DNA of 22,516 nt. Origin: an uncultured Veillonella sp. Its GTDB lineage: Bacteria; Bacillota; Negativicutes; Veillonellales; Veillonellaceae. A program made the position numbers and the translations under genes. Positions 1-8,129 of the stretch are shown one piece after another. The notes under the pieces were generated by a model. That model did no database searches. It worked only from the letters and a program-made list of their open reading frames with translations, and was not told the origin of the DNA. The stretch is taken from NCBI GenBank assembly GCA_934202095.1, contig CAKPXN010000024.1, positions 1 through 22,516 of the forward strand, given 5' to 3'. How positions within the stretch are numbered: position 1 is the first letter of the stretch; the number at the start of each line of letters is the position of its first letter.

Positions 1-98
1 CCTTTACCTGGTTTAACGTGTTGGAAATCAACTACTTGCCATACATTACCGTCGATTTCAACGGTTACACCTGGGCGGAAATCATTACTGGAAATCAT
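1..98 (-). CDS. efp: Elongation factor P, N-terminal part (cut by window edge)
   Basis: EF-P rescues ribosomes stalled at polyproline stretches. Only the first 32 codons are inside the window. They read as the EF-P KOW-like N-terminal domain, beginning [10 protein letters not shown] and reaching the conserved VKPGKG loop. The loop lysine falls at residue 32, the position that carries the modification in Bacillus-type EF-P (family knowledge). An AAGGAGA-type ribosome binding site sits just upstream, in the 15-base gap after the aminopeptidase stop, so the two genes are probably co-transcribed. This aminopeptidase-efp order is common in Firmicutes. The 3' end lies outside the window. The call is confident despite the short length because the motif is distinctive. 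Confidence 0.9.
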   Translation of the reverse strand, partial: MISSNDFRPGVTVEIDGNVWQVVDFQHVKPGK

Positions 99-113
99 CT
101 AACTCTTCTCCTT

Positions 114-1187
114 CTAAATACCTATTTCAATTAACTCTTTTGGACTATGTGTTAATAATTCACAGCCATCAGCTTTAACAATAACACTATCCTCTATTCT
201 CAATCCGATTTCACCAGAAAGATAAATACCTGGTTCTACCGTAATGATCATATTTTCGGAAAATACCGTATCGGATTTTGGATTGGCCACTGGTTCTTCG
301 TGGATTTCTAGTCCTACACCATGTCCCGTACCATGATTAAACTCCTTGGTATATCCTTGTTCTCGTATATAGTCACGACATACTGCGTCAAGTTCTTTGC
401 CTGTAATTCCTGCACGAACTGCTGCAACACCTCGTTTTTGAGCTTCTAAAACTATACTATACAATTTCTTTTGTTGCTCTGATGCAGGGCCCATAACGAC
501 TGTTCGAGTCATATCTGAATGAAACCCTTTATACACGGCGCCAAAATCAAAGGTGATAAAATCACCGGCCTCTATAATCTTATCACTAGCCACACCATGA
601 GGCATACTAGATCGATTGCCTGAGGCTACAATTGTTGCAAAAGAAGGTTCCTCGGAACCTCGTTTTAACATTTCTGCTTCGAGTATGATACGCGCATCAT
701 TCTCCGTCATACCCACCTTTAATTGTGGTAATAATGCTGCAAATGCATCGTCTCCAATTTTAGCAGCTTTTCGCATTAATTCTAATTCATCTTCACGTTT
801 TACGGCACGTAATTTTGCAAAATGTATGGATGTAAAATTAAAGCGTTCATCTAATGTATCACATAGGGTTTCATATGTATCAACAGGCATATATTTTCCT
901 TCAATACCAAAGAGACCTTCGTGGATGTGATTGTCATTAAAAATATCTACAAGAGTATCCATAACTGATGTTTCATATTGAATAACCTGATAGCCTTCAC
1001 ATTGTTTTGTGGCTTGCTCTGTATATCTAAAATCGGTAATCATGAATGCTTTATCTTGTGTGACAATAGCAAATCCTGTGGTACCTGTAAAACCAGCAAA
1101 ATAATGTAAATTTATAGGGTCAATTAAAACGACACCAGTTAATTCTTGTTCTTTAATATACTTTTGTAGCTGATTTAGTCCGTTCAT
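114..1187 (-). CDS. Xaa-Pro aminopeptidase / dipeptidase, M24 family
   Basis: Cytoplasmic metallopeptidase that removes N-terminal residues preceding proline, or cleaves Xaa-Pro dipeptides. It has an N-terminal creatinase-like domain (about residues 1-125) and a C-terminal pita-bread catalytic domain. All five metal ligands are visible, numbered from the preferred start: D214 in TFDFGA, D225 in HSDMTRT, H289 in HGTGHGVG, E318 in TVEPGIY and E332 in LRIEDS. Length is 357 residues, normal for the family. The open frame begins two codons earlier at 1193, but AGGAG ends only one base before that codon and seven before the ATG at 1187, so 1187 is preferred. It lies directly upstream of efp. Aminopeptidase and dipeptidase members cannot be told apart from sequence alone. 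Confidence 0.93.
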   Translation of the reverse strand: MNGLNQLQKYIKEQELTGVVLIDPINLHYFAGFTGTTGFAIVTQDKAFMITDFRYTEQATKQCEGYQVIQYETSVMDTLVDIFNDNHIHEGLFGIEGKYMPVDTYETLCDTLDERFNFTSIHFAKLRAVKREDELELMRKAAKIGDDAFAALLPQLKVGMTENDARIILEAEMLKRGSEEPSFATIVASGNRSSMPHGVASDKIIEAGDFITFDFGAVYKGFHSDMTRTVVMGPASEQQKKLYSIVLEAQKRGVAAVRAGITGKELDAVCRDYIREQGYTKEFNHGTGHGVGLEIHEEPVANPKSDTVFSENMIITVEPGIYLSGEIGLRIEDSVIVKADGCELLTHSPKELIEIGI

Positions 1188-1218
1188 AATCATGCTCCTA
1201 GTCTATAAAGTACATCTT

Positions 1219-1247
1219 ATAATACCATAAAATGCCTATATTGACTA
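1219..1247 (-). promoter_or_regulatory. Predicted sigma-70-type promoter for aminopeptidase-efp
   Basis: Read on the minus strand, a TAGTCA -35 (1242-1247) is followed after 17 bases by a TATTAT -10 (1219-1224). The -10 is preceded by TGG, giving an extended -10. The -35 matches the consensus at four of six positions and the -10 at five of six. It sits in the 70-base gap after the pseudouridine synthase gene, so the aminopeptidase and efp probably do not depend only on the upstream cobalamin run. Predicted from pattern alone. Confidence 0.45.
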
Positions 1248-1257
1248 GATTTTCATG

Positions 1258-1956
1258 CTATTTTTTAAAGTCTACTACATCTTGGTCGTCTATTTCTGAA
1301 TATGTATTAATAGCCTCAATGCCATTTAATGTAATATGACCTATGGATAATCTCTTTAAATAGGTAACTTCGCCTCCAGCGGCCCCAATCATACGTTTAA
1401 CTTGATGGTACTTGCCTTCTTCAATGGTGATATGTAGAGACTGTTCAGAAAGAACGTCTATTTTTGCCGGTTTACATTGGGTTCCGTCCCCTAATACTAG
1501 CCCTTTTTCTATACGTTCAAGGCCCTCTTTAGTGAGTTTACCATTAAATTCCACATAGTATACCTTCGGTATATGTTTGTGACCATTAATGATAGAATGC
1601 GCCCAAATACCATCGTTTGTGAGTAATAATAGACCTTCTGTATCTTTATCTAGGCGTCCCACAGGAAATACACCCATTTTCTTAAACTCAGGTGGTAATA
1701 AATCCATCACTACAGGATGCGTAGGATCTTCTACAGCCGTAATATATCCAGCAGGTTTATGAAATTTAATATAGTACTGTTGTTTTGTTGATATTTGTAC
1801 GCCATCAACTGCAATGATATCATCATCTATATGTATGGATTGGTCTTTTTTTAGGATAACAGTGCCATTTACAGTAACACGTCCATCCTTTATAAGTTGG
1901 TGAACTTCTTTGCGACTACCAAAGGCTTTATTGGCTAATAGTTTATCTAATCGCAT
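1258..1956 (-). CDS. 16S/23S rRNA pseudouridine synthase, RsuA/RluB family
   Basis: Isomerises a specific uridine in rRNA to pseudouridine. The N-terminal S4 RNA-binding domain covers about residues 1-60 (MRLDKLLANK, then KDGRVTVNG). The synthase domain contains the family motif GRLDKDTEGLLLLTNDG at residues 100-116, with catalytic Asp103. At 232 residues it matches RsuA-type small-subunit enzymes better than the longer RluB, but the target uridine cannot be assigned. The ribosome binding site is AGAGGAA, seven bases upstream of the ATG. It starts 35 bases after the CobC-like phosphatase stop, with no terminator visible between them, so it may be read through from the cobalamin operon although it has no role in that pathway. 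Confidence 0.93.
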   Translation of the reverse strand: MRLDKLLANKAFGSRKEVHQLIKDGRVTVNGTVILKKDQSIHIDDDIIAVDGVQISTKQQYYIKFHKPAGYITAVEDPTHPVVMDLLPPEFKKMGVFPVGRLDKDTEGLLLLTNDGIWAHSIINGHKHIPKVYYVEFNGKLTKEGLERIEKGLVLGDGTQCKPAKIDVLSEQSLHITIEEGKYHQVKRMIGAAGGEVTYLKRLSIGHITLNGIEAINTYSEIDDQDVVDFKK

Positions 1957-1991
1957 CTTAATTCCTCTTTCATAGTGTTTGAAAGAATCAA

Positions 1992-2630
1992 TTATACATG
2001 CCCTCTTAAGTTATCTACGTGAGCAGTATCATTTAATAAGTTTAAAATATTATGGTCCGATGGTTCCATACCATTGTAAAACACGCGATTAATCGCCGTA
2101 TTACCTTGACTGAAATTCCAACAGTGACTAATGGGAATATCAAGCATTTTACATAAAAGTGTACGAATCGTCCCACCATGACAGGTTATTAAAATTGTTT
2201 CGTCATCATCATTTTGACTTAAAAATTCTGAAAGACCATCCCATGCACGATTTTGTACCTCTTGAAAGCTTTCTCCATTTGGTAGCTTTACAATGTCAGG
2301 TTGGCGATACATTTGATCAATAAGGCCTGGCCATCGTTCTTCGATTTCTGAGAACAATAATTTTTCCCAGTCACCAAAATCAATTTCTCGCAACCGAGAA
2401 TCTGTTGTAATATCGATATTTCGATTACCACGAATCGTTTCTGCTGTTACAAGTGCTCTAGATAGGTCACTTGATAAAATACGATCAAAATGTACATCCT
2501 TCAATGCATTAGCGCAAGCTTTTGCCTGTGCTATTCCATTATCATTTAGAGGAACATCGGTAATACCTTGATAGCGACCGATTTTATTCCATTCTGTTTC
2601 ACCGTGTCTAATAATATATAATGTCTTCAT
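1992..2630 (-). CDS. cobC: Histidine phosphatase, probable alpha-ribazole-5'-phosphate phosphatase
   Basis: Member of the phosphoglycerate mutase-like histidine phosphatase superfamily. The phosphate-accepting RHGETEWN motif is at residues 8-15 (His9), with Arg58 in SSDLSRA, Glu82 in REIDFGDWE and the second histidine His151 in TCHGG. The superfamily has many substrates. Assignment to CobC, which removes the 5'-phosphate of alpha-ribazole or adenosylcobalamin phosphate at the end of nucleotide loop assembly, rests mainly on its position nine bases after threonine-phosphate decarboxylase in a run of cobalamin genes. An AGGA ribosome binding site overlaps the upstream stop codon, which suggests translational coupling. 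Length is 212 residues, usual for CobC. Phosphatase: near certain. CobC: likely. Confidence 0.8.
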   Translation of the reverse strand: MKTLYIIRHGETEWNKIGRYQGITDVPLNDNGIAQAKACANALKDVHFDRILSSDLSRALVTAETIRGNRNIDITTDSRLREIDFGDWEKLLFSEIEERWPGLIDQMYRQPDIVKLPNGESFQEVQNRAWDGLSEFLSQNDDDETILITCHGGTIRTLLCKMLDIPISHCWNFSQGNTAINRVFYNGMEPSDHNILNLLNDTAHVDNLRGHV

Positions 2631-2639
2631 GTTAAATTC

Positions 2640-3770
2640 CTATTTTGTTAATATGTCACCTAGCAAACTAATGAGTGATACGTTATGGTCATGATCCTTA
2701 ATAGCAATTCGCATCCACTGAGGGCCTAGGCCCTTATAATTGGTACAACTACGAATTAATGTATTATGATGTTCTAGTTCTGCTTGTATATCATTGACTG
2801 TTATTTGAGAATCATCGATGTTGGCTAAGATATAATTAGCAGATGGTTTATAGACGATTAGATTTTTAAAATTAGATAATGAATTGTACATATATTTTGA
2901 TTCATTTGAAAGTAAGTTCTTAGTATCCTTAATATAGTTAGAATCATTTAGTGCAGCAACAATATAAGCTTGTGCCAATGTATTAACTGACCAAGCGGGT
3001 ATAAATTGATGTAATGATTGAATCAATGTTGGGTTTGCAAAGGCTGCACCAATACGAAGCCCAGGTACAGCATAAAACTTCGTTAAAGATTGTACGATAA
3101 TTACATTATCATAATCATTGATGAGATCCCGTAGGGAATTGCTATTATCACGCAACGATTCATTACCTATAAAGTCGATAAACGATTCATCGATAACAAG
3201 TAAACTGTTCGCATCTCTTAACATGTTAGCCAATATTTTAATCTGGATTTTGTCTAACAATGTGCCATCTGGATTGTTAGGATTTCCTAAAAACACAATA
3301 ATGCGTCCATCTTGGCCTTTTAATTCTGCAGCAAAGGTTTGCAAGGCTAAATAAGGGACCTCAAAATATGGTATGTCATTGTCATATTGACGCTGACGAT
3401 AGAAAATATCTCGTACAGGTATATTAGCAGCATTCATAGACGCGCGATATTCTGAAAACCCTGGTGCTGGAACAAATGCGCCCGTATATCCAGGTAAGCG
3501 ACCAATTACATAAAGTAGTTCAGCTGCTCCATTTCCGATAAGTATGGATTCTTTATCTACACCATACACGTCTGCAATTGTATTAAGAACAGCATCATTG
3601 GTAACCTCTGGATAATGTGATATATAGTTTAATCGTTCATTAAGTGCATCTAATCCTTTTTTACTAGGTCCAAGGGGATTAATATTGGCACTAAAATCAG
3701 ATATTTCAGAAATATGTATATGGTGATCATTGGCAAATTTAAAAATGTTGCCACCATGGGTATCGTGCAT
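2640..3770 (-). CDS. cobD: L-threonine-O-3-phosphate decarboxylase
   Basis: PLP enzyme of the class I/II aminotransferase fold that decarboxylates L-threonine phosphate to (R)-1-amino-2-propanol phosphate, the linker between the corrin ring and the lower ligand. Visible motifs are the N-terminal HGGN, SANINPLGPS at 28-37, GNGAAELLY at 79-87, GNPNNPDG at 162-169, DES at 194-196 and the Schiff-base Lys231 in SLTKFYAVPGLRIG. Histidinol-phosphate aminotransferase is the close paralogue. The N-terminal HGGN and the neighbours, threonine kinase PduX 13 bases upstream and CbiB in the same run, decide for CobD. A strong AAAGGAGG lies seven bases before the ATG. Length of 376 residues is normal. CbiB orthologues are also called CobD in aerobic-pathway naming. 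Confidence 0.9.
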   Translation of the reverse strand: MHDTHGGNIFKFANDHHIHISEISDFSANINPLGPSKKGLDALNERLNYISHYPEVTNDAVLNTIADVYGVDKESILIGNGAAELLYVIGRLPGYTGAFVPAPGFSEYRASMNAANIPVRDIFYRQRQYDNDIPYFEVPYLALQTFAAELKGQDGRIIVFLGNPNNPDGTLLDKIQIKILANMLRDANSLLVIDESFIDFIGNESLRDNSNSLRDLINDYDNVIIVQSLTKFYAVPGLRIGAAFANPTLIQSLHQFIPAWSVNTLAQAYIVAALNDSNYIKDTKNLLSNESKYMYNSLSNFKNLIVYKPSANYILANIDDSQITVNDIQAELEHHNTLIRSCTNYKGLGPQWMRIAIKDHDHNVSLISLLGDILTK

Positions 3771-3783
3771 ATGATATCCTCCT

Positions 3784-4662
3784 TTATCGTTTGATATATG
3801 TTAATCCTTCATTTGTTGTTTCTACGATATCGATATATCGTAGTGTAGGTATTTTTTTCTCTATATACGCTCTACATTCATCGATAGCCGTATAATCACT
3901 GGGAAATAAAAGCCCCATGATTGTACCGCTATGAGCAATAATAGTCCCTACACTATGAAACATATTTCCAATATCGTGAAACTCATAAAGATTTTGTTTA
4001 TATAAAATACGTTGATTGGCAAAGGCGCTTAATGTAGCTGCTTGACCTATCAGTGTAATATCATGAGTTTTTAGCCCTCTCTTAAAAAGATCTAGAGCCT
4101 CTTTAATAATGGGTTCTTTCTCCTGTATTTTATAAGATAAATCTTTTTGTTTATTAAAGGAAATTGTATCAACAGTACCACCTTCATCAAAAATAAGAAT
4201 CTTTAAAGGTGGACAGATTCCTAGAAAATTACAAATAGATCCATTAATATAATCAAATTGTGTAATACCCGGATAAAATGCTGCATCCGTTGGCTCTACG
4301 GCCAAACATATACGCTCTAATTCTTTTGGAGTTAATGTTTTATTTAAGGATAATGCGGTTGCCATTGCAGCAACCGCAATATCAGCAGAGCTAGATGCCA
4401 TACCCTTTCCTTGGATAATGTCGGATCTAATATAGATGGCTGTATTATGGTGATTAGATAGTTTTAATGTATCTTTCACTAAATGACAAGCTAAATTAGC
4501 CTTAGGCTGAAGTGAGCAATAATAGTATGGCAGAGGATGCGTTACTTGGCTCAATGCATAGGAATAGCGATTAATTGGACAAGTTACAAGAAATGACTGT
4601 CCATCAATGGCCCCTTGAATAAATTCCCCACATGTACCGGGAGCCCTAACATAATAAGTCAC
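3784..4662 (-). CDS. pduX: L-threonine kinase, GHMP family (PduX)
   Basis: Phosphorylates L-threonine to L-threonine-3-phosphate, the substrate of the adjacent decarboxylase. The GHMP kinase N-terminal segment APGTCGEF is near the start, and the glycine/serine ATP loop GKGMASSSAD is at about residues 85-94, followed by a GHMP C-terminal domain. PduX is the known family with this arrangement next to CobD. The open frame can be extended to a TTG at 4680, but a perfect AAGGAGG (4668-4674) lies inside that extension, five bases before the GTG at 4662. GTG is therefore the preferred start, giving 292 residues. It follows cobS after 47 bases and precedes cobD by 13, fitting co-transcription. Confidence 0.88.
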   Translation of the reverse strand: MTYYVRAPGTCGEFIQGAIDGQSFLVTCPINRYSYALSQVTHPLPYYYCSLQPKANLACHLVKDTLKLSNHHNTAIYIRSDIIQGKGMASSSADIAVAAMATALSLNKTLTPKELERICLAVEPTDAAFYPGITQFDYINGSICNFLGICPPLKILIFDEGGTVDTISFNKQKDLSYKIQEKEPIIKEALDLFKRGLKTHDITLIGQAATLSAFANQRILYKQNLYEFHDIGNMFHSVGTIIAHSGTIMGLLFPSDYTAIDECRAYIEKKIPTLRYIDIVETTNEGLTYIKR

Positions 4663-4667
4663 TATAT

Positions 4668-4674
4668 CCTCCTT
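4668..4674 (-). promoter_or_regulatory. Ribosome binding site that fixes the GTG start of pduX
   Basis: On the minus strand this reads AAGGAGG, a near-perfect anti-16S match, five bases before GTG at 4662. It falls inside the longer open frame beginning with TTG at 4680, which has no comparable site in front. Gene callers that take the longest frame would add six spurious residues. Confidence 0.85.
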
Positions 4675-4709
4675 ATACAATAAAACTATCTACGTATAAT
4701 CAACAAATG

Positions 4710-5597
4710 TTATAAAATAGGAGCTTTTACAACAGAAGATAAGAATGTTAACGTAATTATATAAATTAATAATAAAAGAATTTCTGTAAGTTCTACCACA
4801 AAACCATATGTATCACCAGTAGTACCACCAAGTTGCTTAACAATATAGTGATTAAGAATACGGTTAATAATATAGCTCATAATCATGGAAAAAATATTGA
4901 TTTCCATTAATCCCACTAATGCGTAGGCTAAACCATAGATAGCAATAGTGAATGGTATAAACGGAATAGAAAGTAAACTAGTTATGCCCCATATTACTGC
5001 ATAAAGTAGTGATAATACTAAGCATATAAAAATTGGCATACAGAATGTGGAAATTGTACTCCAAGTAATAACATGTTTTGGCGCATATAAAGCAAAGGCC
5101 TGTCCCATGCCTGATTTGCGCGCGTATGGATAGGATCGAATGCTTAGAATTAATGTATATCTACTCATAAGTGGCATCATCAAAAGAATAATAGGAATAA
5201 ATTCGGGCACCGGAATGGCAGTTAATAGTTGCCATTTTAAAAGCGTTACAAAAATAAAAGCTACAACGCCAAAGGACCCAACGCGGCTATCCTTCATTAT
5301 TTCCAGTTTTTTCTCCCTCTCACGTCCAGAAAAGAGACCATCACTTGTGTCCATTAACCCATCGGCATGGAGTCCCCCAGTAAAAAGGAATTCGCTTATA
5401 ACAATAATAAGCATCAATGGCATAGGGGCTAAAAATTGTGAGAATATAAAGTAGATTATCGTTAAAAAGATACCTATAATAAGTCCTACATAAGGAAATG
5501 TGGCAACGGATTTGCCAAAATTTTCCATGGACCATTCGGTTTGATTAACGATTTTTAATCTAGTTAGAAATTGCAAGGCAATAAAGAAAGGTGTCAT
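4710..5597 (-). CDS. cobS: Adenosylcobinamide-GDP ribazoletransferase (cobalamin synthase)
   Basis: Integral membrane enzyme that joins adenosylcobinamide-GDP with alpha-ribazole or its phosphate, the last assembly step of the cobamide. The family motif is clear: GGLHADGLMDTSDGLFSGR at residues 74-92, with the acidic Asp79, Asp83 and Asp87 expected to bind Mg2+. There are several hydrophobic membrane segments before and after it. At 295 residues it is somewhat longer than typical CobS (about 250), the extra being hydrophobic C-terminal sequence. It starts seven bases after cbiB; a GGAG overlapping the end of cbiB lies ten bases from the ATG, suggesting coupled translation. In this superfamily some members use phenolic rather than benzimidazole activated ligands, which cannot be decided here. 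Confidence 0.94.
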   Translation of the reverse strand: MTPFFIALQFLTRLKIVNQTEWSMENFGKSVATFPYVGLIIGIFLTIIYFIFSQFLAPMPLMLIIVISEFLFTGGLHADGLMDTSDGLFSGREREKKLEIMKDSRVGSFGVVAFIFVTLLKWQLLTAIPVPEFIPIILLMMPLMSRYTLILSIRSYPYARKSGMGQAFALYAPKHVITWSTISTFCMPIFICLVLSLLYAVIWGITSLLSIPFIPFTIAIYGLAYALVGLMEINIFSMIMSYIINRILNHYIVKQLGGTTGDTYGFVVELTEILLLLIYIITLTFLSSVVKAPIL

Positions 5598-5604
5598 CTA
5601 TTTA

Positions 5605-6606
5605 CTACTCCATACATAGATAGGTTACAAAAGTTGTAATTATAATCATGAGTACTGTTGAAAGATACATCATATATATACATCGTGTAATGTGTAGTCG
5701 ATTTAACGTTTCTAATGCATCCCCCATATATTCGCGGAAAGTCATCTTTTTAAAATATTGATTGTACCCACCGAGTCTAATGTGTAAAGCACCTGCTACA
5801 GGCGCTTCTGCATAGCCACCATTAGGACTAGGATGTTTATGGGCATCTCTAAGGCCAAGGCGAAATGCAGCTTTACCATCGAAACGTAATATAAACGCAG
5901 AAAGAACTAATAAAAGAAATGTAATGCGTGCAGGAATCCAATTTAATATATCATCAAATCGCGCTGCCACACGGCCAAAGAACATATATTTTTGATTCTT
6001 ATATCCCAACATAGAATCCATAGTATTGGCCGTGCGATATAAAATGGCACCTATAGGGCCACCTAATATAAAGAAAAATAGCGGTGAAATAATTCCATCA
6101 ATGGTGTTTTCAGCAATTGTTTCTACAGTAGCACGCGTTATTTCACTTTCATCAAGCTCCTCTGTATCACGGCCAACAATCCAGGAAACACGATGCCTAG
6201 CATCATCAATTTGACCTTGTTTTAATAATTTATTGATTTCAAAACCAGCTGCCCCTAATGAGCGTGGAGATATGGTAATATAAACAATTAAAACCTGAAC
6301 TACATATTCAACCCATTCATTGATTAGGCCACCAATCCAAAGTAGTAAGGAAGCGATGATATACACTGTTAATAAGATAAAGCCTACCGTAATACCACCA
6401 TACCAAAGTTTTTTGGTATCATTATCTGTTTCTTTGTAAAAAACAGCTTCATAAAAAGATATGATGCGCCCAATCAAGGCTACTGGATGAAACTTACTAT
6501 TCGGATCTCCAATAATTGTATCAATTATAAACGCAAAAATTGGAATACACACATAGTTGTAGTGCTTAAACCAATCTAATAGAATACTTAAATCCATTAC
6601 TATCAC
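5605..6606 (-). CDS. cbiB: Adenosylcobinamide-phosphate synthase CbiB
   Basis: Membrane enzyme that condenses adenosylcobyric acid with aminopropanol phosphate to give adenosylcobinamide phosphate. Recognisable features are the N-terminal membrane helix followed by DTIIGDPNSKFHPVALIGR, the RHRVSWIVGRDT region near residues 137-150, AETIAENTIDGIISPLFF at about 170-190, and SPNGGYAEAPVAGAL near 266-280, plus further hydrophobic helices to the C-terminus. Length is 333 residues. It starts with GTG, whose last two bases with the next two form the cobQ stop (four-base GTGA overlap). AAGGA lies six bases upstream of the GTG, while the next ATG three codons on is too far from it, so GTG is kept. Translation is probably coupled to cobQ. 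Confidence 0.94.
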   Translation of the reverse strand: MIVMDLSILLDWFKHYNYVCIPIFAFIIDTIIGDPNSKFHPVALIGRIISFYEAVFYKETDNDTKKLWYGGITVGFILLTVYIIASLLLWIGGLINEWVEYVVQVLIVYITISPRSLGAAGFEINKLLKQGQIDDARHRVSWIVGRDTEELDESEITRATVETIAENTIDGIISPLFFFILGGPIGAILYRTANTMDSMLGYKNQKYMFFGRVAARFDDILNWIPARITFLLLVLSAFILRFDGKAAFRLGLRDAHKHPSPNGGYAEAPVAGALHIRLGGYNQYFKKMTFREYMGDALETLNRLHITRCIYMMYLSTVLMIIITTFVTYLCME

Positions 6607-8129
6607 CCATTATCCTTTAATAGAGTCATAATATAATCCATATCAAGATGTTCTTCTACAATGTCTGCTAAACGATTATAGGCATTGTTTTTATGTTCAA
6701 AGTAATGGAATACTACAGGTGTTTCCTCTAATCCTTTGCGTAAACGCAATTGATTTATAATAAAGCGACGGAATTCATCGTTATCAAAGACACCATGAAT
6801 GTAGGTCCCCATAACTTGATGATGACCATCAATAAACCCATCTACGACCGTTATAGGAGTTTCACTACGTTTAGTAATAGTAAAACAACGTTTAACTGAG
6901 TCATCATTTGGGGTTGTATCACCCATATGAATTTCATAGCCCACAAGTTCAGTACCAGAGAATGTGCCATTTAAGAAATGTAGATTTTCCACATCAAATG
7001 TGACTTGATGCGTAGTTTTTTGATCTTTCATGGTTGTCGTTGAATTTACCAATCCTAGACCTTCACTTTCTTCGATATCTCCTTCCATATGATGTGGATC
7101 ATAGATAGCAGTCCCAAGCATTTGATTGCCACCACATACGCCAATTACAGGCGTGCCTGTTGCAGCGAGGGCCTTAATCTCATCAGCTAGACCTGATTCT
7201 TTTAAATAGTTTAGGTCTGCTAAGGTATTTTTAGAACCAGGTAAAATAATCAAGTCAGGAGAGCCAATTACATCTCCAGGGCCTACAAAACGAACGGATA
7301 CATCCGGTTCATAGTTCAATGCATCAAAATCTGTAAAATTTGAGATTTTAGGCGTTTGAATGACCGCAATTTGAATATCTTTGGAAACACTATTACGTTT
7401 GTTTTCTAATGCCACAGAATCTTCTTCATCAATATCAAGATTATCGATGGCAGGGATAACACCAACCACTTTTTTACCTGTTTTCTCTTCGATGAAAGTC
7501 AATGCTGGTTCTAATAAATTGATATCTCCACGGAATTTATTAATCACAATACCTTTTATTAAATCGCGTTCTTCAGGTTCTAATAATTCTAATGTACCTA
7601 CAATAGAAGCGATAGCTCCGCCACGGTCTATATCAGCAATTAAGAATACTGGTGCTTGTGTCATTTTTGCAATGCGCATATTGACGATATCATTTGCTTT
7701 TAAGTTAATCTCAGCAGGGCTACCAGCACCTTCGATAACGATCATTTCAAAATTTTTATCTAAAAAAACCAGTGATTCCTTAACTTTATCAAGAGCTGTT
7801 AAGGAGTAATGTGTATGATACTCTTTTGCGCTATAAATACCAACAGGTTTTCCCATCAATACGACTTGAGATGACTGATTACCTGTTGGTTTTAATAATA
7901 CAGGGTTCATTTGTACGATAGGATCAATTCCTGCAGCTTCAGCTTGTGCGACTTGAGCGCGGCCGATTTCATCGCCCCATTTTGTGACATAGGAGTTTAA
8001 AGCCATATTTTGTGCCTTAAATGGTACCGTTTTATAACCCATACGATAAAGGATACGGCATAATGCAGTACAAAGAATACTTTTTCCTACATTTGAACTA
8101 GTTCCTTGGAACATAATTTTCTTAGCCAT
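6603..8129 (-). CDS. cobQ: Adenosylcobyric acid synthase, glutamine-hydrolysing
   Basis: ATP- and glutamine-dependent amidation of adenosylcobyrinic acid a,c-diamide at four side chains to adenosylcobyric acid (CobQ/CbiP). The N-terminal dethiobiotin-synthetase-like P-loop is at residues 9-17 (GTSSNVGKS). The C-terminal class I glutamine amidotransferase-type domain has the nucleophile Cys332 in GVCGGNQMLG and the histidine His445 in GTYIHGVFDN. At 508 residues it is full length. The ATG lies within an eight-base overlap with cobU, and AGGAGG sits in the tail of cobU, so expression is tightly coupled. It provides the cobyric acid that CbiB joins to the linker from PduX and CobD. Confidence 0.96.
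   Translation of the reverse strand: MAKKIMFQGTSSNVGKSILCTALCRILYRMGYKTVPFKAQNMALNSYVTKWGDEIGRAQVAQAEAAGIDPIVQMNPVLLKPTGNQSSQVVLMGKPVGIYSAKEYHTHYSLTALDKVKESLVFLDKNFEMIVIEGAGSPAEINLKANDIVNMRIAKMTQAPVFLIADIDRGGAIASIVGTLELLEPEERDLIKGIVINKFRGDINLLEPALTFIEEKTGKKVVGVIPAIDNLDIDEEDSVALENKRNSVSKDIQIAVIQTPKISNFTDFDALNYEPDVSVRFVGPGDVIGSPDLIILPGSKNTLADLNYLKESGLADEIKALAATGTPVIGVCGGNQMLGTAIYDPHHMEGDIEESEGLGLVNSTTTMKDQKTTHQVTFDVENLHFLNGTFSGTELVGYEIHMGDTTPNDDSVKRCFTITKRSETPITVVDGFIDGHHQVMGTYIHGVFDNDEFRRFIINQLRLRKGLEETPVVFHYFEHKNNAYNRLADIVEEHLDMDYIMTLLKDNG

Noticed and set aside
1198..1248. Inverted repeat CTAGTC/GACTAG
   Set aside because: Six-base arms with a 39-base loop in AT-rich DNA are likely chance; it overlaps the predicted -35 of the aminopeptidase promoter but is too weak to call an operator.
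1967..1987. Small hairpin CTTTCA/TGAAAG between the CobC-like gene and the pseudouridine synthase
   Set aside because: Short stem, no following T-run, so not supported as a terminator.
7381..7809. Plus-strand open frame of 142 codons opposite cobQ
   Set aside because: Antisense shadow of a well-conserved enzyme; serine-rich composition typical of reverse-frame translation; no ribosome site.
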